64,000 bases of DNA from assembly GCA_049841275.1 (NCBI GenBank), contig JASGDN010000055.1:62001-126000 (forward strand), given 5' to 3'. The position numbers and the translations under genes were made by a program. Positions 52,487 to 61,722 of this stretch are shown in pieces. The notes under the pieces are model-generated. The model did not search any database, was not told the DNA's origin, and saw nothing but the letters and a program-made list of their open reading frames with translations. The stretch's first letter is position 1. Each line of letters begins with the position of its first letter. Source of the stretch: JASGDN01 sp049841275. Lineage in GTDB: Bacteria > Chloroflexota > Chloroflexia > Thermomicrobiales > UBA6265.

Positions 52487-53002
52487 ATGAACGACCGCGG
52501 TGGGCACCAGATTCAGCCGGATGGCACCGCCGACATCCTCTATCTGGTCGACCGGCTGGAAGAACTCGTCGGCGAAGGCAAGCGCGTGCCGTTCAGCACG
52601 CGGATCATGGTCGAGGAGGAGGAGTTCCTCGCCCTCGTGGATCAGCTCCGCGAGGCCGTGCCGAACGAGATCAAGCAGGCCCAGCGCGTGATCAAGGAGC
52701 GCGAGCGCATCATTGGCGAAGCGCAGGACGAGGCTGGGCGTATCGTCCAGATCGCGCAGGGGCAGGCGGAACGCCTCGTCTCGCAGAACGCGATCGTCCA
52801 GGAATCCCGGCAACGCAGCGAGGAGATGCTGCACCTGGCCGAGGAGGAGCGCCAGCGCGCTCGCGGCGAGATCGATGTTTTCATCATGGAGCAGATCGAG
52901 CTCGTGGAAGCCGCTGTCCGCCGTGGCATGGCAGTGATGGAAGACGCCGTCGAGCAGACGCTGGAGACGATGGAGCAAGCGCGCGCCGCCGTCGGTTCGT
53001 GA
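52487..53002 (+). CDS. Coiled-coil protein of unknown function, 171 aa
   Basis: A soluble protein rich in Glu, Arg, Gln and Ala. The N-terminus (DGTADILYLVDRLEELVGEGKRVPFSTRIMVEE) is followed by a long helical coiled-coil region from about residue 50 to 165, reminiscent of V-type ATPase subunit E/ATP synthase b or DivIVA-like proteins. No catalytic motif is seen. CGGGAG lies 6 bases before the ATG. It sits downstream of rsmD-coaD with a 160-bp gap. A scaffold or cell-division role is only a guess. Confidence 0.7.
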   Translation: MNDRGGHQIQPDGTADILYLVDRLEELVGEGKRVPFSTRIMVEEEEFLALVDQLREAVPNEIKQAQRVIKERERIIGEAQDEAGRIVQIAQGQAERLVSQNAIVQESRQRSEEMLHLAEEERQRARGEIDVFIMEQIELVEAAVRRGMAVMEDAVEQTLETMEQARAAVGS

Positions 53003-53034
53003 GGAGTCACAAGCCAACGTCGCGGAATCTGGAG

Positions 53035-54216
53035 TCAGGCGATGTCGGACTCCCGTTTGGTTGGCTGGGGTGCGGCAGGGCCGATCACCAGCCAGGAAGC
53101 GGCTGACAGCACCATCCAGATCACGGCGTACGCAAATGCGACCGAGGGTGAAACGGCTGTATAGAGCAGCCCGACCGCGGCAGTCGAGGCGAAATCACCA
53201 ACCGCCTGGAGCCCACCCAGCAGACCGAAGCCACTTCCGCGCAAGTCGTCGGGCAGGGCCTGCGTGATGAACGCCGATTCCGCCGTCTCGACCAGGCCAA
53301 TACCGACACCCGCCAACGCAAACGGCATCGCCATCCAGCCCCATCCACCGAGTGGCGAGGCAAACGCGGCATACGCCACACCGTAGACCAGCGATCCCGC
53401 GACCAGCGCCGCTCGCGTCCGGCCACGATCGATCCACTGCCCGCCTGCAAGGGCCGCCAGCGAGGCGGCGACGTTATGCACGGCATAGAGCACAATGGCG
53501 AGGGACGCTGCCGTCGTTGCCGGCCAGCCATCATGCTGGAGCACATCGGTCGCGCGCAGGATCAGCATGGTTGACGCCATGTTGCCGAGCTCGAACAGGG
53601 CAATCGGCACCAGCAACCGGGGCAGGCCGGTCTGCCCGAGTTCTCGCAGGCGCAGACCGGCCTGACGGCGTACCACCGGCCGGGCCAGCTTGCGTGCTTC
53701 GGCCGCGGCCACGACGATCGCGACCGCGGCCAGCAGACCCGGAATGACGGAGGCGAACATCGCCGCGCGAATCCCGACCCACGACACCAGGTCGGCCGCA
53801 AGCAACGGTCCAAGCACTGCTCCCGCATTGTCGCCGGCTCGCTCGATACCGTAGGCCTTGCCATAGGCTTCGGGCGGAGCCAGGTTTGCCAGCAATGCAT
53901 CGCGGGCCGGCGAACGCAGCCCGCGCGAGATCCAGCTGATCCCGCGCAGCAGGCCCACCTGCCAGACAGCCGTGGCCAGGCCGATCGTCCCGGTCGCGAT
54001 GGCGGTGCCGACATACCCGCCGGAGGCCATACGCTCCCGCCGTTCGGGATCGTTGGCCAGCGGACCGTTCACGAGCTTGGTCACCCCCATCAGCCCATCG
54101 GAGATTCCCTCGATCAGTCCAAGCGCACTTGCCGGAGCATGCAGCGTGGAGCTGACGAAACTCGGGAGTACAGAGGTGACGATCTCGTGCCCGGAATCGG
54201 AGAAGAGGCTCGACAA
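53035..54216 (-). CDS. MFS transporter, possibly disrupted at its N-terminus
   Basis: A membrane protein with about 11-12 hydrophobic helices, from SSLFSDSGHEIVTSVLPSFV onward. The SDSGHE and PLLAADLVSWVG areas resemble MFS proteins of unknown substrate. No ATG or GTG exists in this frame before an in-frame stop at 54289; the first usable start is a TTG at 54216 without a good ribosome-binding site. In another frame an ATG at 54296 opens a peptide (MTDATEHENAVEPDTPHKPL) that would join smoothly after a one-base shift near 54225-54245. So either a TTG start is used, or there is a frameshift or sequencing error. Confidence 0.7.
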   Translation of the reverse strand: MSSLFSDSGHEIVTSVLPSFVSSTLHAPASALGLIEGISDGLMGVTKLVNGPLANDPERRERMASGGYVGTAIATGTIGLATAVWQVGLLRGISWISRGLRSPARDALLANLAPPEAYGKAYGIERAGDNAGAVLGPLLAADLVSWVGIRAAMFASVIPGLLAAVAIVVAAAEARKLARPVVRRQAGLRLRELGQTGLPRLLVPIALFELGNMASTMLILRATDVLQHDGWPATTAASLAIVLYAVHNVAASLAALAGGQWIDRGRTRAALVAGSLVYGVAYAAFASPLGGWGWMAMPFALAGVGIGLVETAESAFITQALPDDLRGSGFGLLGGLQAVGDFASTAAVGLLYTAVSPSVAFAYAVIWMVLSAASWLVIGPAAPQPTKRESDIA

Positions 54217-54490
54217 GCCGATGGCCCCGATTCCAGGAGTGGCTTGTGTGGCGTATCGGGTTCCACGGCGTTCTCGTGCTCGGTCGCGTCAGTCATGATG
54301 AGCGTCCGCCTTCAATCCACGAATCCGGTTGTCGTGGCGGATGCCTGACCCGGCAACGCATCGCAGGATGCAGGAGCCGCGGCGCGACATAATGGACCGG
54401 CAGCATACGCAACTCCGCCGCGGTGGATTGTATCGCCGGGAGCGCCAACCGGTGCCGGTGGAATCGAACGGAATTCGCCGCATGCGGCAT

Positions 54491-54519
54491 TTGAACGTGC
54501 GCACTGCGTGCCGTATACT
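54491..54519 (+). promoter_or_regulatory. Sigma-70-type promoter for yceD-rpmF
   Basis: TTGAAC (54491-54496), a 17-bp spacer and TATACT (54514-54519) form the clearest housekeeping promoter in the window. The predicted start site is near 54526, about 100 bases upstream of yceD. The whole gap from 54297 to 54624 holds no gene. Confidence 0.75.
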
Positions 54520-54529
54520 GTCACGGTTA

Positions 54530-54554
54530 CGCCGGGTGTTACCCCCGGCGTTTT
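54530..54554 (+). promoter_or_regulatory. Terminator-like leader hairpin at the start of the yceD-rpmF transcript
   Basis: CGCCGGG (54530-54536) pairs with CCCGGCG (54544-54550) around a 7-nt loop and is followed by TTTTC. It would form within about 5 bases of the predicted transcription start. It could act as an early attenuator or as a 5'-end stabilising stem. Confidence 0.6.
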
Positions 54555-54624
54555 CGTGCACGCCATCCTGGCCGCGGTCTGCGTCCGGAGGCACCGCGCG
54601 AACGGTAACGGTACGAGCAACGCC

Positions 54625-55206
54625 ATGGCACACGATGACGGTCGCATCGTCGACCTTCAGGACGATACCCGGCTCAATGTCGCTTCGTTGTTGATGGAGC
54701 CGGTTGGTAGTACGCGGGACGTCGAGCTCTCCCTTCCGGAATTTTCCCTGGATGATGAGCTGGTCGCCCGAAACGTCGAGATGCAGGCCCACCTGACCCG
54801 TTTGCAGGATCAGATCCTTGTCTCGGCGCATGCTACAGGTCACGTTCAGCTTGAATGCGTCCGCTGCCTCGAACCCTACGATCAGCCGTTCGATGAAACC
54901 TTCACCGAACAGTTCTTCCAGACGGTCGATGTACGAAGCGGCGCGGAGTTGACCCCGAAGGCGAGTACGGGGGTCGAGGACGATGACGACGAGGACCTGC
55001 GATTCTCGATCGATGAGAGTCACCAGTTGGACTTCGGCGAATCGCTTCGGCAGTGGATACTCCTGGCGATGCCTATGCGTCCCACGTGCGGCGATGCATG
55101 CCCCGGCCCGGCGATGACCTCGACGGACGAGAACGCATCCGGCGACGGGCGCTTCGCGGATCTTGCCAGGCTACTCGAAGACATGGAGTCCGACGCCAGT
55201 GCCTGA
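54625..55206 (+). CDS. yceD: YceD (DUF177) family protein
   Basis: A 193-residue protein of the DUF177 family, whose genes sit upstream of rpmF; the family is implicated in 23S rRNA/large-subunit maturation. Family features are the LECVRCLEPYDQPF motif with a Cys pair and the following LDFGESLRQWILLAMPMRPTC. The acidic stretch DDDDED is also typical. An additional C-terminal tail (ARLLEDMESDASA) ends 71 bp before rpmF. The ATG at 54625 is chosen at the family N-terminus; an upstream reading enters the leader. Confidence 0.85.
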   Translation: MAHDDGRIVDLQDDTRLNVASLLMEPVGSTRDVELSLPEFSLDDELVARNVEMQAHLTRLQDQILVSAHATGHVQLECVRCLEPYDQPFDETFTEQFFQTVDVRSGAELTPKASTGVEDDDDEDLRFSIDESHQLDFGESLRQWILLAMPMRPTCGDACPGPAMTSTDENASGDGRFADLARLLEDMESDASA

Positions 55207-55277
55207 CGGCGGCATCGGAACGGATCTGCCGGGGAGCCGCACCATGCGGCGAGTCCCCGCGGCAAGGAGGAATCGTC

Positions 55278-55478
55278 ATGGGTGCACTTCCCAAGCAACG
55301 GATCAGTCGCGCGCGGCAGGGCAACCGCCGCCGCCATCACTTTCTCGTCGCCCCGCAGCTCGTGGAATGTCAGAACTGCGGCGGCAAGCGCCGGTCGCAT
55401 CACGTCTGCCCGACGTGCGGCACCTATCGCGGCCGCCAGGTGATCGAGATCGAGGCGCGCCGCCGTCCGCAGGCATAA
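55278..55478 (+). CDS. rpmF: 50S ribosomal protein L32
   Basis: A 66-residue ribosomal protein with the zinc form CxxC pairs at Cys31/Cys34 (CQNC) and Cys44/Cys47 (CPTC). It starts MGALPKQRISRARQGNRRRHH, typical of L32. AAGGAGG lies 7 bases before the ATG. It follows yceD in the conserved order. Confidence 0.96.
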   Translation: MGALPKQRISRARQGNRRRHHFLVAPQLVECQNCGGKRRSHHVCPTCGTYRGRQVIEIEARRRPQA

Positions 55479-55533
55479 GCCGGCGAACGGCGTGTGGGAG
55501 ATACCATCGTTATCTCCGGAACTCACGCAAGCG

Positions 55534-55577
55534 GGAAACGGGTGAGGTGGCATATCCTGCCTCCTCGCCCGTTTTCC
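55534..55577 (+). terminator. Terminator after rpmF
   Basis: AACGGGTGAGG pairs with CCTCGCCCGTT (one G-T wobble) around a 15-nt loop and is followed by TTCC within GTTTTCC. It lies about 60 bp after rpmF, so fabH probably needs its own promoter in 55578-55762. Confidence 0.65.
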
Positions 55578-55762
55578 GTGTCTCGCCCATAATGGACGCA
55601 GACAGAAACGCCAGCGCAGCAAGTCCGGCGCTCCGGCACCGGGTGCATATGGCTCGCCTACGGCAGCATGCGCCCGCCACCAACGCCATCCTGTCGCGCC
55701 GCTGGCAAGATTCCACGAGCACCGGACGTCCCCGAGGCGACCGGCACGGAACAGGACCGACG

Positions 55763-56839
55763 ATGCCTTACGCCGCCATCACGGGATGGGGAACAGCCAT
55801 TCCGGAACGCATCCTCACCAACCAGGATCTCGAGCAGATCGTCGAGACCTCTGACGAGTGGATCGTCTCGCGGACTGGTATCCGCGAGCGCCATATCGTG
55901 AGTGGCGGCGAAAGCACCACTTCGCTCGGCGCGGGCGCGGCGCGGCAAGCTCTGGCGAAGGCCGGACGCGATGCCAGCGAGATCGACCTCATCGTCGTCG
56001 CGACGGCTACCCCGGACGATTTCCTCGTCTCCCAGGCATGCCTGATCCAGGCCGACCTCGGCGGCGAGGCCGCGGCGTTCGATGTCGGCGCCGCCTGCGC
56101 TGGCTTCGTCACCGCGCTCTCCGTCGCCTCGCAATTCGTGATCGGCGGTGTCTATCGGCGTGTGCTGGTGATCGGCGTCGACACTCTCACCCGCTACGTC
56201 GACTACCAGGACCGCGGCACCTGCATCCTCTTCGGCGACGGCGCCGGCGCCGTCGTGCTGGAGGCCACCGAGGAATCGCGCGGGCTGCTTTCTACCGTGC
56301 TCGGCGCGGACGGCAACGGCCATAAACACCTCTACGTGCCTGGCCGCACGAAGTACGTCGCCAATTCGGCCAAGCTGGTGCCGGAATCGGCCGCCATCTT
56401 CGCCGAGGAAAGCCCGTACATGAAGATGAACGGTCGGGAGGTCTTCAAGTTCGCCGTCCAGGCGATGGGCGATTCCGCCGTGGAGGCCGTCGAGAAAGTC
56501 GGCCTTTCGTTCGACGATATCGCCATGCTCATCCCGCACCAGGCGAACGCCCGTATCATCGACGCTGCCGCCCGCCGGCTCGACCTTCCGCGCGAGAAGG
56601 TGTGGGTGAATGTCGATCGCTTCGGCAATACCTCCGCTGCTTCCGTGCCAATTGCGCTCGCCGAGGCTGCAGACGCTGGCGCGTTGAACGAGGGGGATAA
56701 CGTCGTGCTCGTCGCCTTCGGCGCGGGTCTCGCCTGGGCCGCCGGAGTCGTGCGCTGGGGTGTTGCCGGCGTCGAATCGCCACACGCCGAGGAAGCCCAG
56801 CCGGTCGCTGCGACGACCACAGCCACGACTACGGCCTGA
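55763..56839 (+). CDS. fabH: 3-oxoacyl-ACP synthase III
   Basis: Condenses acetyl-CoA (or a branched primer) with malonyl-ACP to begin fatty-acid synthesis. The catalytic triad is intact in the 358-residue product: Cys112 (GAACAGF), His259 (IPHQAN) and Asn289 (FGNTSAAS). The Gly-rich FGDGAGAVVLE is also typical. It has a C-terminal Ala/Thr-rich extension (QPVAATTTATTTA) beyond the usual 320-330 residues. The ATG at 55763 has AGGA upstream. plsX, normally between rpmF and fabH, is absent. Confidence 0.95.
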   Translation: MPYAAITGWGTAIPERILTNQDLEQIVETSDEWIVSRTGIRERHIVSGGESTTSLGAGAARQALAKAGRDASEIDLIVVATATPDDFLVSQACLIQADLGGEAAAFDVGAACAGFVTALSVASQFVIGGVYRRVLVIGVDTLTRYVDYQDRGTCILFGDGAGAVVLEATEESRGLLSTVLGADGNGHKHLYVPGRTKYVANSAKLVPESAAIFAEESPYMKMNGREVFKFAVQAMGDSAVEAVEKVGLSFDDIAMLIPHQANARIIDAAARRLDLPREKVWVNVDRFGNTSAASVPIALAEAADAGALNEGDNVVLVAFGAGLAWAAGVVRWGVAGVESPHAEEAQPVAATTTATTTA

Positions 56840-56873
56840 TCCCGTCCGTCCGCTATCGTACAGGAGCGACTGC

Positions 56874-57632
56874 ATGTCCGAACCAACGAAGAAGGTCGCC
56901 GTCGTCACCGGCGGCACGCGCGGCATCGGCCTCGCCATTTCCCACCGCCTGCTCGCCGACGGCTTCGACGTGCTCGCTACCTACCGGGGCGACAGCGCCG
57001 CCGCCGAAACCGCCGCGGCCGAACTCCAGGAGACCGCTGGCGAGCGCACGATCGAGATCCTCGCTGCCGACATCTCCACAGCGGATGGCGCCGGCCTGAC
57101 GATCGAGACCGCCGTCCAGAAGCTCGGACGTATCGACGCGCTGATCAACAATGCCGGCATCACGCGCGACAGCCTCATCATGCGCATGAGCGAGTCCGAT
57201 TGGGACGACGTGATCGACACGAACCTGAAGGGTGCCTTCCTGACCAGCAAGGCGGCCATTCGCCCGATGTTGCGCCAGCGATCCGGCCGCATCGTGAACC
57301 TCACCTCGGTCGTCGGCCTTGTCGGCAACGCCGGCCAGGCCAACTACGCCGCCGCGAAGGCCGGGCTCGTCGGCCTGACGAAGACGCTGGCGAAGGAGGT
57401 CGGATCGCGCGGCATCACCGTGAATGCGGTCGCGCCGGGCTTTATCGCCACGCGCCTGACCGAGGTCCTACCCGACGAGAACAAGGACTTCCTGCTCAAG
57501 AGCACGCCGCTTGGCCGCTTCGGGTCGCCGGAGGATATTGCGGGCGCGGTCTCGTTCCTGGTATCGCCGGACGCCGCCTTCATCACCGGTCACGTCCTGA
57601 CGGTCGATGGCGGCCTCTTCATGGCGTCGTAG
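56874..57632 (+). CDS. fabG: 3-oxoacyl-ACP reductase
   Basis: NADPH-dependent reduction of 3-oxoacyl-ACP. A short-chain dehydrogenase/reductase of 252 residues with TGGTRGIG (12-19), the NNAG motif (92-95) and the catalytic Ser145, Tyr158, Lys162 (NYAAAK). CAGGAG is about 7 bases upstream of the ATG. It starts 34 bp after fabH and is probably co-transcribed. The adjacent fabH makes FabG more likely than another SDR. Confidence 0.93.
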   Translation: MSEPTKKVAVVTGGTRGIGLAISHRLLADGFDVLATYRGDSAAAETAAAELQETAGERTIEILAADISTADGAGLTIETAVQKLGRIDALINNAGITRDSLIMRMSESDWDDVIDTNLKGAFLTSKAAIRPMLRQRSGRIVNLTSVVGLVGNAGQANYAAAKAGLVGLTKTLAKEVGSRGITVNAVAPGFIATRLTEVLPDENKDFLLKSTPLGRFGSPEDIAGAVSFLVSPDAAFITGHVLTVDGGLFMAS

Positions 57633-57690
57633 CGAATTCGGGTGAGTCCCGCCTGGCGTCCACGAGGCCGACCAACCAGACACCACCCAT

Positions 57691-57867
57691 GTCATGTTGA
57701 GCGCAGCGAAACACCCCCGTGCGAAGCACATCCGGCAAAGCCGGATCCAGGACGCAGCATCGTTGAGCTCGTGCGGATGCATGGGTGCCATGCGTGAGAG
57801 TCCCACCGGATATCGATTTCGGTCGATAGCACTTCGCGCGGGGGTCCTTCGCTCCGCTCAGGATGAC
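57691..57867. mobile_element. MITE-like element with 39-bp imperfect terminal inverted repeats
   Basis: The arms 57691-57729 and 57829-57867 match at 31 of 39 positions. Both ends carry GTCATxxTGAGCGxAGCGAA followed by ACCCCCG(C/T)GCGAAG. The internal 99 bp code for nothing. No clear target-site duplication was seen. The full gap 57633-57998 between fabG and accC holds no gene. Confidence 0.6.
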
Positions 57868-57998
57868 GGGGGAAGGGTCCTGATGGTCCGGGGACGATTC
57901 TGGACGATCTGTCCGGGTACACTTCGATACAACAGGTTTTGCATCGTCGGCGCGGGCGGAATCGCGGACGATTCCCCCGCCGTTCGGGAGGCACATCG

Positions 57999-59417
<1,419 letters not shown>

Positions 59418-59423
59418 CATGCG

Positions 59424-59453
59424 CGCAGTCCGGATGTGAATTTCCGGACTGCG
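59424..59453 (+). terminator. Hairpin terminator after accC
   Basis: CGCAGTCCGG (59424-59433) pairs with CCGGACTGCG (59444-59453) around a 10-nt loop, 7 bp after the accC stop. TCGTCAA follows, with no strong T tract. Confidence 0.6.
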
Positions 59454-59523
59454 TCGTCAATCCGAACAACCAGTCGTGTCCTCCATTCCACCGCGCTCCA
59501 ACCAGAAGGCGTTGCATTTCATC

Positions 59524-60435
59524 ATGTCCGACCATTCCGACCATCCCCTGCACGGCCAGCCGAATCCCTCCACGTCCGGCGAGATTCCGGAAGCCGTGCC
59601 CGCTGCATCCGCCGATGCTCCAGCCGCCCCGAAGGCAGCCCGCAAGCGGCGTTCGAAAGGCCCGGGCAAAGGCCAGCGCAAGATGACCAAGGAAGAGGAA
59701 GCCGCCCGCCGGGCGCGATACCTCTCCCGTCGTCACCACGGACGCGTGCTGGCCATGCAGATGCTTTTCGAGCAGGATGTGGCCCAGCACGACCTCGGCG
59801 ACATCCTGGAGCGTATGCAAACGGACTCCGACGAACCCGTGCCCGCCATCACCGGCGAATACGCGGCCAAGCTGACCACCGGTATCCAGACCTCCCGCGA
59901 GGCGATCGACGCCCGCATCGCGGCGGCGGCCCCGGCCTTCCCGGTCACACAGCTCGCTTCGATCGACCGCAATGTCATGCGCATCGCGATCTGGGAGATG
60001 GTGACCAACGAGGTGCCAGTGCGGGTCGCGATCAATGAAGCGGTTGAAATCGCCAAGCATTACGGTGGACCCAGTTCCGGAAAGTTCGTGAACGGCGTCC
60101 TTGGCACCATCGCCAAGACCCTCGCGCGAGAGAAGGCGGAGCCTGTCGACGCCACGCCGGACGCCTCCAGCGAATCGGCGTTGGAGGACGCCAACAACGT
60201 CGTCTCTCCGGACGAGGCGGTCGCGATCACGCCGGACGCGCTTCCGGAAGGCGCTATCCTCGTCTCCGACGAGCATCCCGAACCTGACTCCGACAGCGCA
60301 TCATCGCTGGGCGCGATTGCCATTACCGATGAGTCGGACCCGGAAAGCGCATCGGAGGACGATCCCTCCATTCCCACCGAGCCGGCGCAGGACGACATCC
60401 CGGACGATGGGCCTTCCACCGACCACGATATCTGA
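59524..60435 (+). CDS. nusB: Transcription antitermination protein NusB with basic and acidic extensions
   Basis: NusB binds boxA RNA with S10 (NusE) in rRNA antitermination. The core of about 140 residues (66-205) is recognisable: RRHHGRVLAMQMLFEQD, SIDRNVMRIAIWEM, VAINEAVEIAKHYGGPSSGKFVNGVLG. It is flanked by an N-terminal Pro/Ala and Lys/Arg-rich segment (about 1-65) and an acidic Asp/Glu/Ser-rich tail (about 206-303), doubling the normal length. The start is uncertain: ATG 59524 is used here; GTG 59476 would add 16 residues. No rpsJ or rRNA operon is nearby. Confidence 0.88.
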   Translation: MSDHSDHPLHGQPNPSTSGEIPEAVPAASADAPAAPKAARKRRSKGPGKGQRKMTKEEEAARRARYLSRRHHGRVLAMQMLFEQDVAQHDLGDILERMQTDSDEPVPAITGEYAAKLTTGIQTSREAIDARIAAAAPAFPVTQLASIDRNVMRIAIWEMVTNEVPVRVAINEAVEIAKHYGGPSSGKFVNGVLGTIAKTLAREKAEPVDATPDASSESALEDANNVVSPDEAVAITPDALPEGAILVSDEHPEPDSDSASSLGAIAITDESDPESASEDDPSIPTEPAQDDIPDDGPSTDHDI

Positions 60436-60927
60436 GGCGCTCGGCCGGCATCGCAGTTCCCGTCATTCCGCATGCAGAATAGCCTGTTCAGGAGCATGCG
60501 ATGACGGTGAATGGGTTGCTGTCCTGTCCTGAACCCTCCCTGCATATTATCCCGACGAACCAAAGCCGAAGCCGGTTTGGTAGCTTACGGATTCCGTCGT
60601 AGTGTTGTGGAACTGCGCGACACGAGGGATGCAGCGGAGTCGAGGGATGACAGCCACGCACGGGGCCTGGCCTCATTGCAGCGGACCTGGCCCGTACCAC
60701 TGGCCAACTCCATCCGATCGTAGCCTACCCGCCTGCACGGGCATTCGTGTATCATCTTTCCGATTCGCATGCAGGAGACACGGCCATGTCGCCCTCCGCG
60801 AGCGAGGCTGTTATGCTTCGATCGTGCCTGCCTGCGGGCGCACGTGTCCCGCTGGACACGCTTTACGACATGCAGACAAGCCCCAGGCTTGCGCACACGA
60901 TTCGCATACGTTCGAGGAGGATCTGGG
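60436..60927 (+). other. Intergenic region nusB-acpP with small hairpins
   Basis: 492 bases without a convincing gene. Just after nusB, CGTCATxxCGCATGC (60461 on) pairs imperfectly with GCATGCGATGACG (ending 60507) and may terminate nusB. At 60619-60651, GACACGAGGGATG and GAGGGATGAC are direct repeats related in style to the 57691 element. A 7-bp hairpin (CGTGTCC/GGACACG, 60843-60860) lies 70 bases before acpP. No clear promoter was found. Confidence 0.4.
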
Positions 60928-61167
60928 TTGGCAACTGTACTTGAGCGAGTTCAGGGCATCGTCGCTGAGCGTCTTGGGGTCGACGCGGAGAAGGTCGTGC
61001 CCGAGGCCGAGTTCATCGGCGATCTCGACGCGGACTCGCTGGACCTCGTTGAAGTCATCATGGCCTTCGAGCAGGAATTCGATCTCGAGATCAAGGACGA
61101 AGACGCGGAGAAGATCCGCACCGTCGGCGATGCCGTGGCGTACATCAACGAGCATCAGGAGTCCTAG
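60928..61167 (+). CDS. acpP: Acyl carrier protein
   Basis: Carries growing acyl chains on 4'-phosphopantetheine. The 79-residue acidic product has the attachment site Ser37 in GDLDADSLDLVEVIMAFE and ends TVGDAVAYINEHQES. The TTG start at 60928 is chosen because GAGGAGG is 7 bases upstream and the family N-terminus (MATVLERVQGIVAERLGVD) follows; upstream open frame is unrelated. It lies about 3.3 kb from fabG but on the same strand. Confidence 0.95.
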   Translation: MATVLERVQGIVAERLGVDAEKVVPEAEFIGDLDADSLDLVEVIMAFEQEFDLEIKDEDAEKIRTVGDAVAYINEHQES

Positions 61168-61722
61168 ACCCGCGAGTGGAAGCGGACGACCTGTGACAGC
61201 ACGGGGAGCGCCGGCGGGCATCGCCCGGAACGGCGTTCCCATCCATAGCCGGAGGTGAATGGCTATGCGCCAGCGCCTCTGGCATCCGGACGAACCGTGT
61301 ATCCATTCTGGTCGTCTCCGACACCGCTGACACCCACAGCCTCCGTGAACCTCCCTCGCGCCACTGGAGCTCCATCTGTCGATCGTCGCCTGCCCGCGTA
61401 GGGCGCAAGGCTTCGGGACTGACGCAATGGACACGGCGCAACCGCAATTGTACTGGCTCGAAACGTACCCGGCCCAACCCGAGGCCACTTGGGTCCGTTT
61501 CGGCTTGTCTGGCGTTTGGCCGTTCCTTGCCCCTTCCCGATCCGGCATCGGCAGCTCTCCCTGGATCACCGCCGCACCGAACTCCTCCGGGTTCCGGCTG
61601 ACGGCTTCGTGTTTCATCCCGCCCCGTCCACCCGGACGACTGGGCTGAAGCAAGCGATCGACGGAAGCATCGGCGCCCGGCTTGCTCCGGACGCCCCAGA
61701 AAACGGCGAAGGGAACCAGACC
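61168..61722 (+). other. Intergenic region acpP-tatC
   Basis: 555 bases with no convincing gene, repeat or promoter. Short open frames (for example 61427-61648) are Pro/Ser/Arg-rich with no ribosome-binding site. No tatA or tatB is present here. Confidence 0.4.

Noticed and set aside
54440..54490. A T-arm-like string (GTTCGATTCC on the minus strand) suggesting a tRNA
   Set aside because: The flanking five-base arms do not pair, and no D arm, anticodon stem or acceptor stem could be built around it.
61427..61648. A 73-codon open frame between acpP and tatC, considered as tatA
   Set aside because: It lacks the TatA N-terminal helix and FG motif, is Pro/Ser-rich throughout and has no ribosome-binding site.
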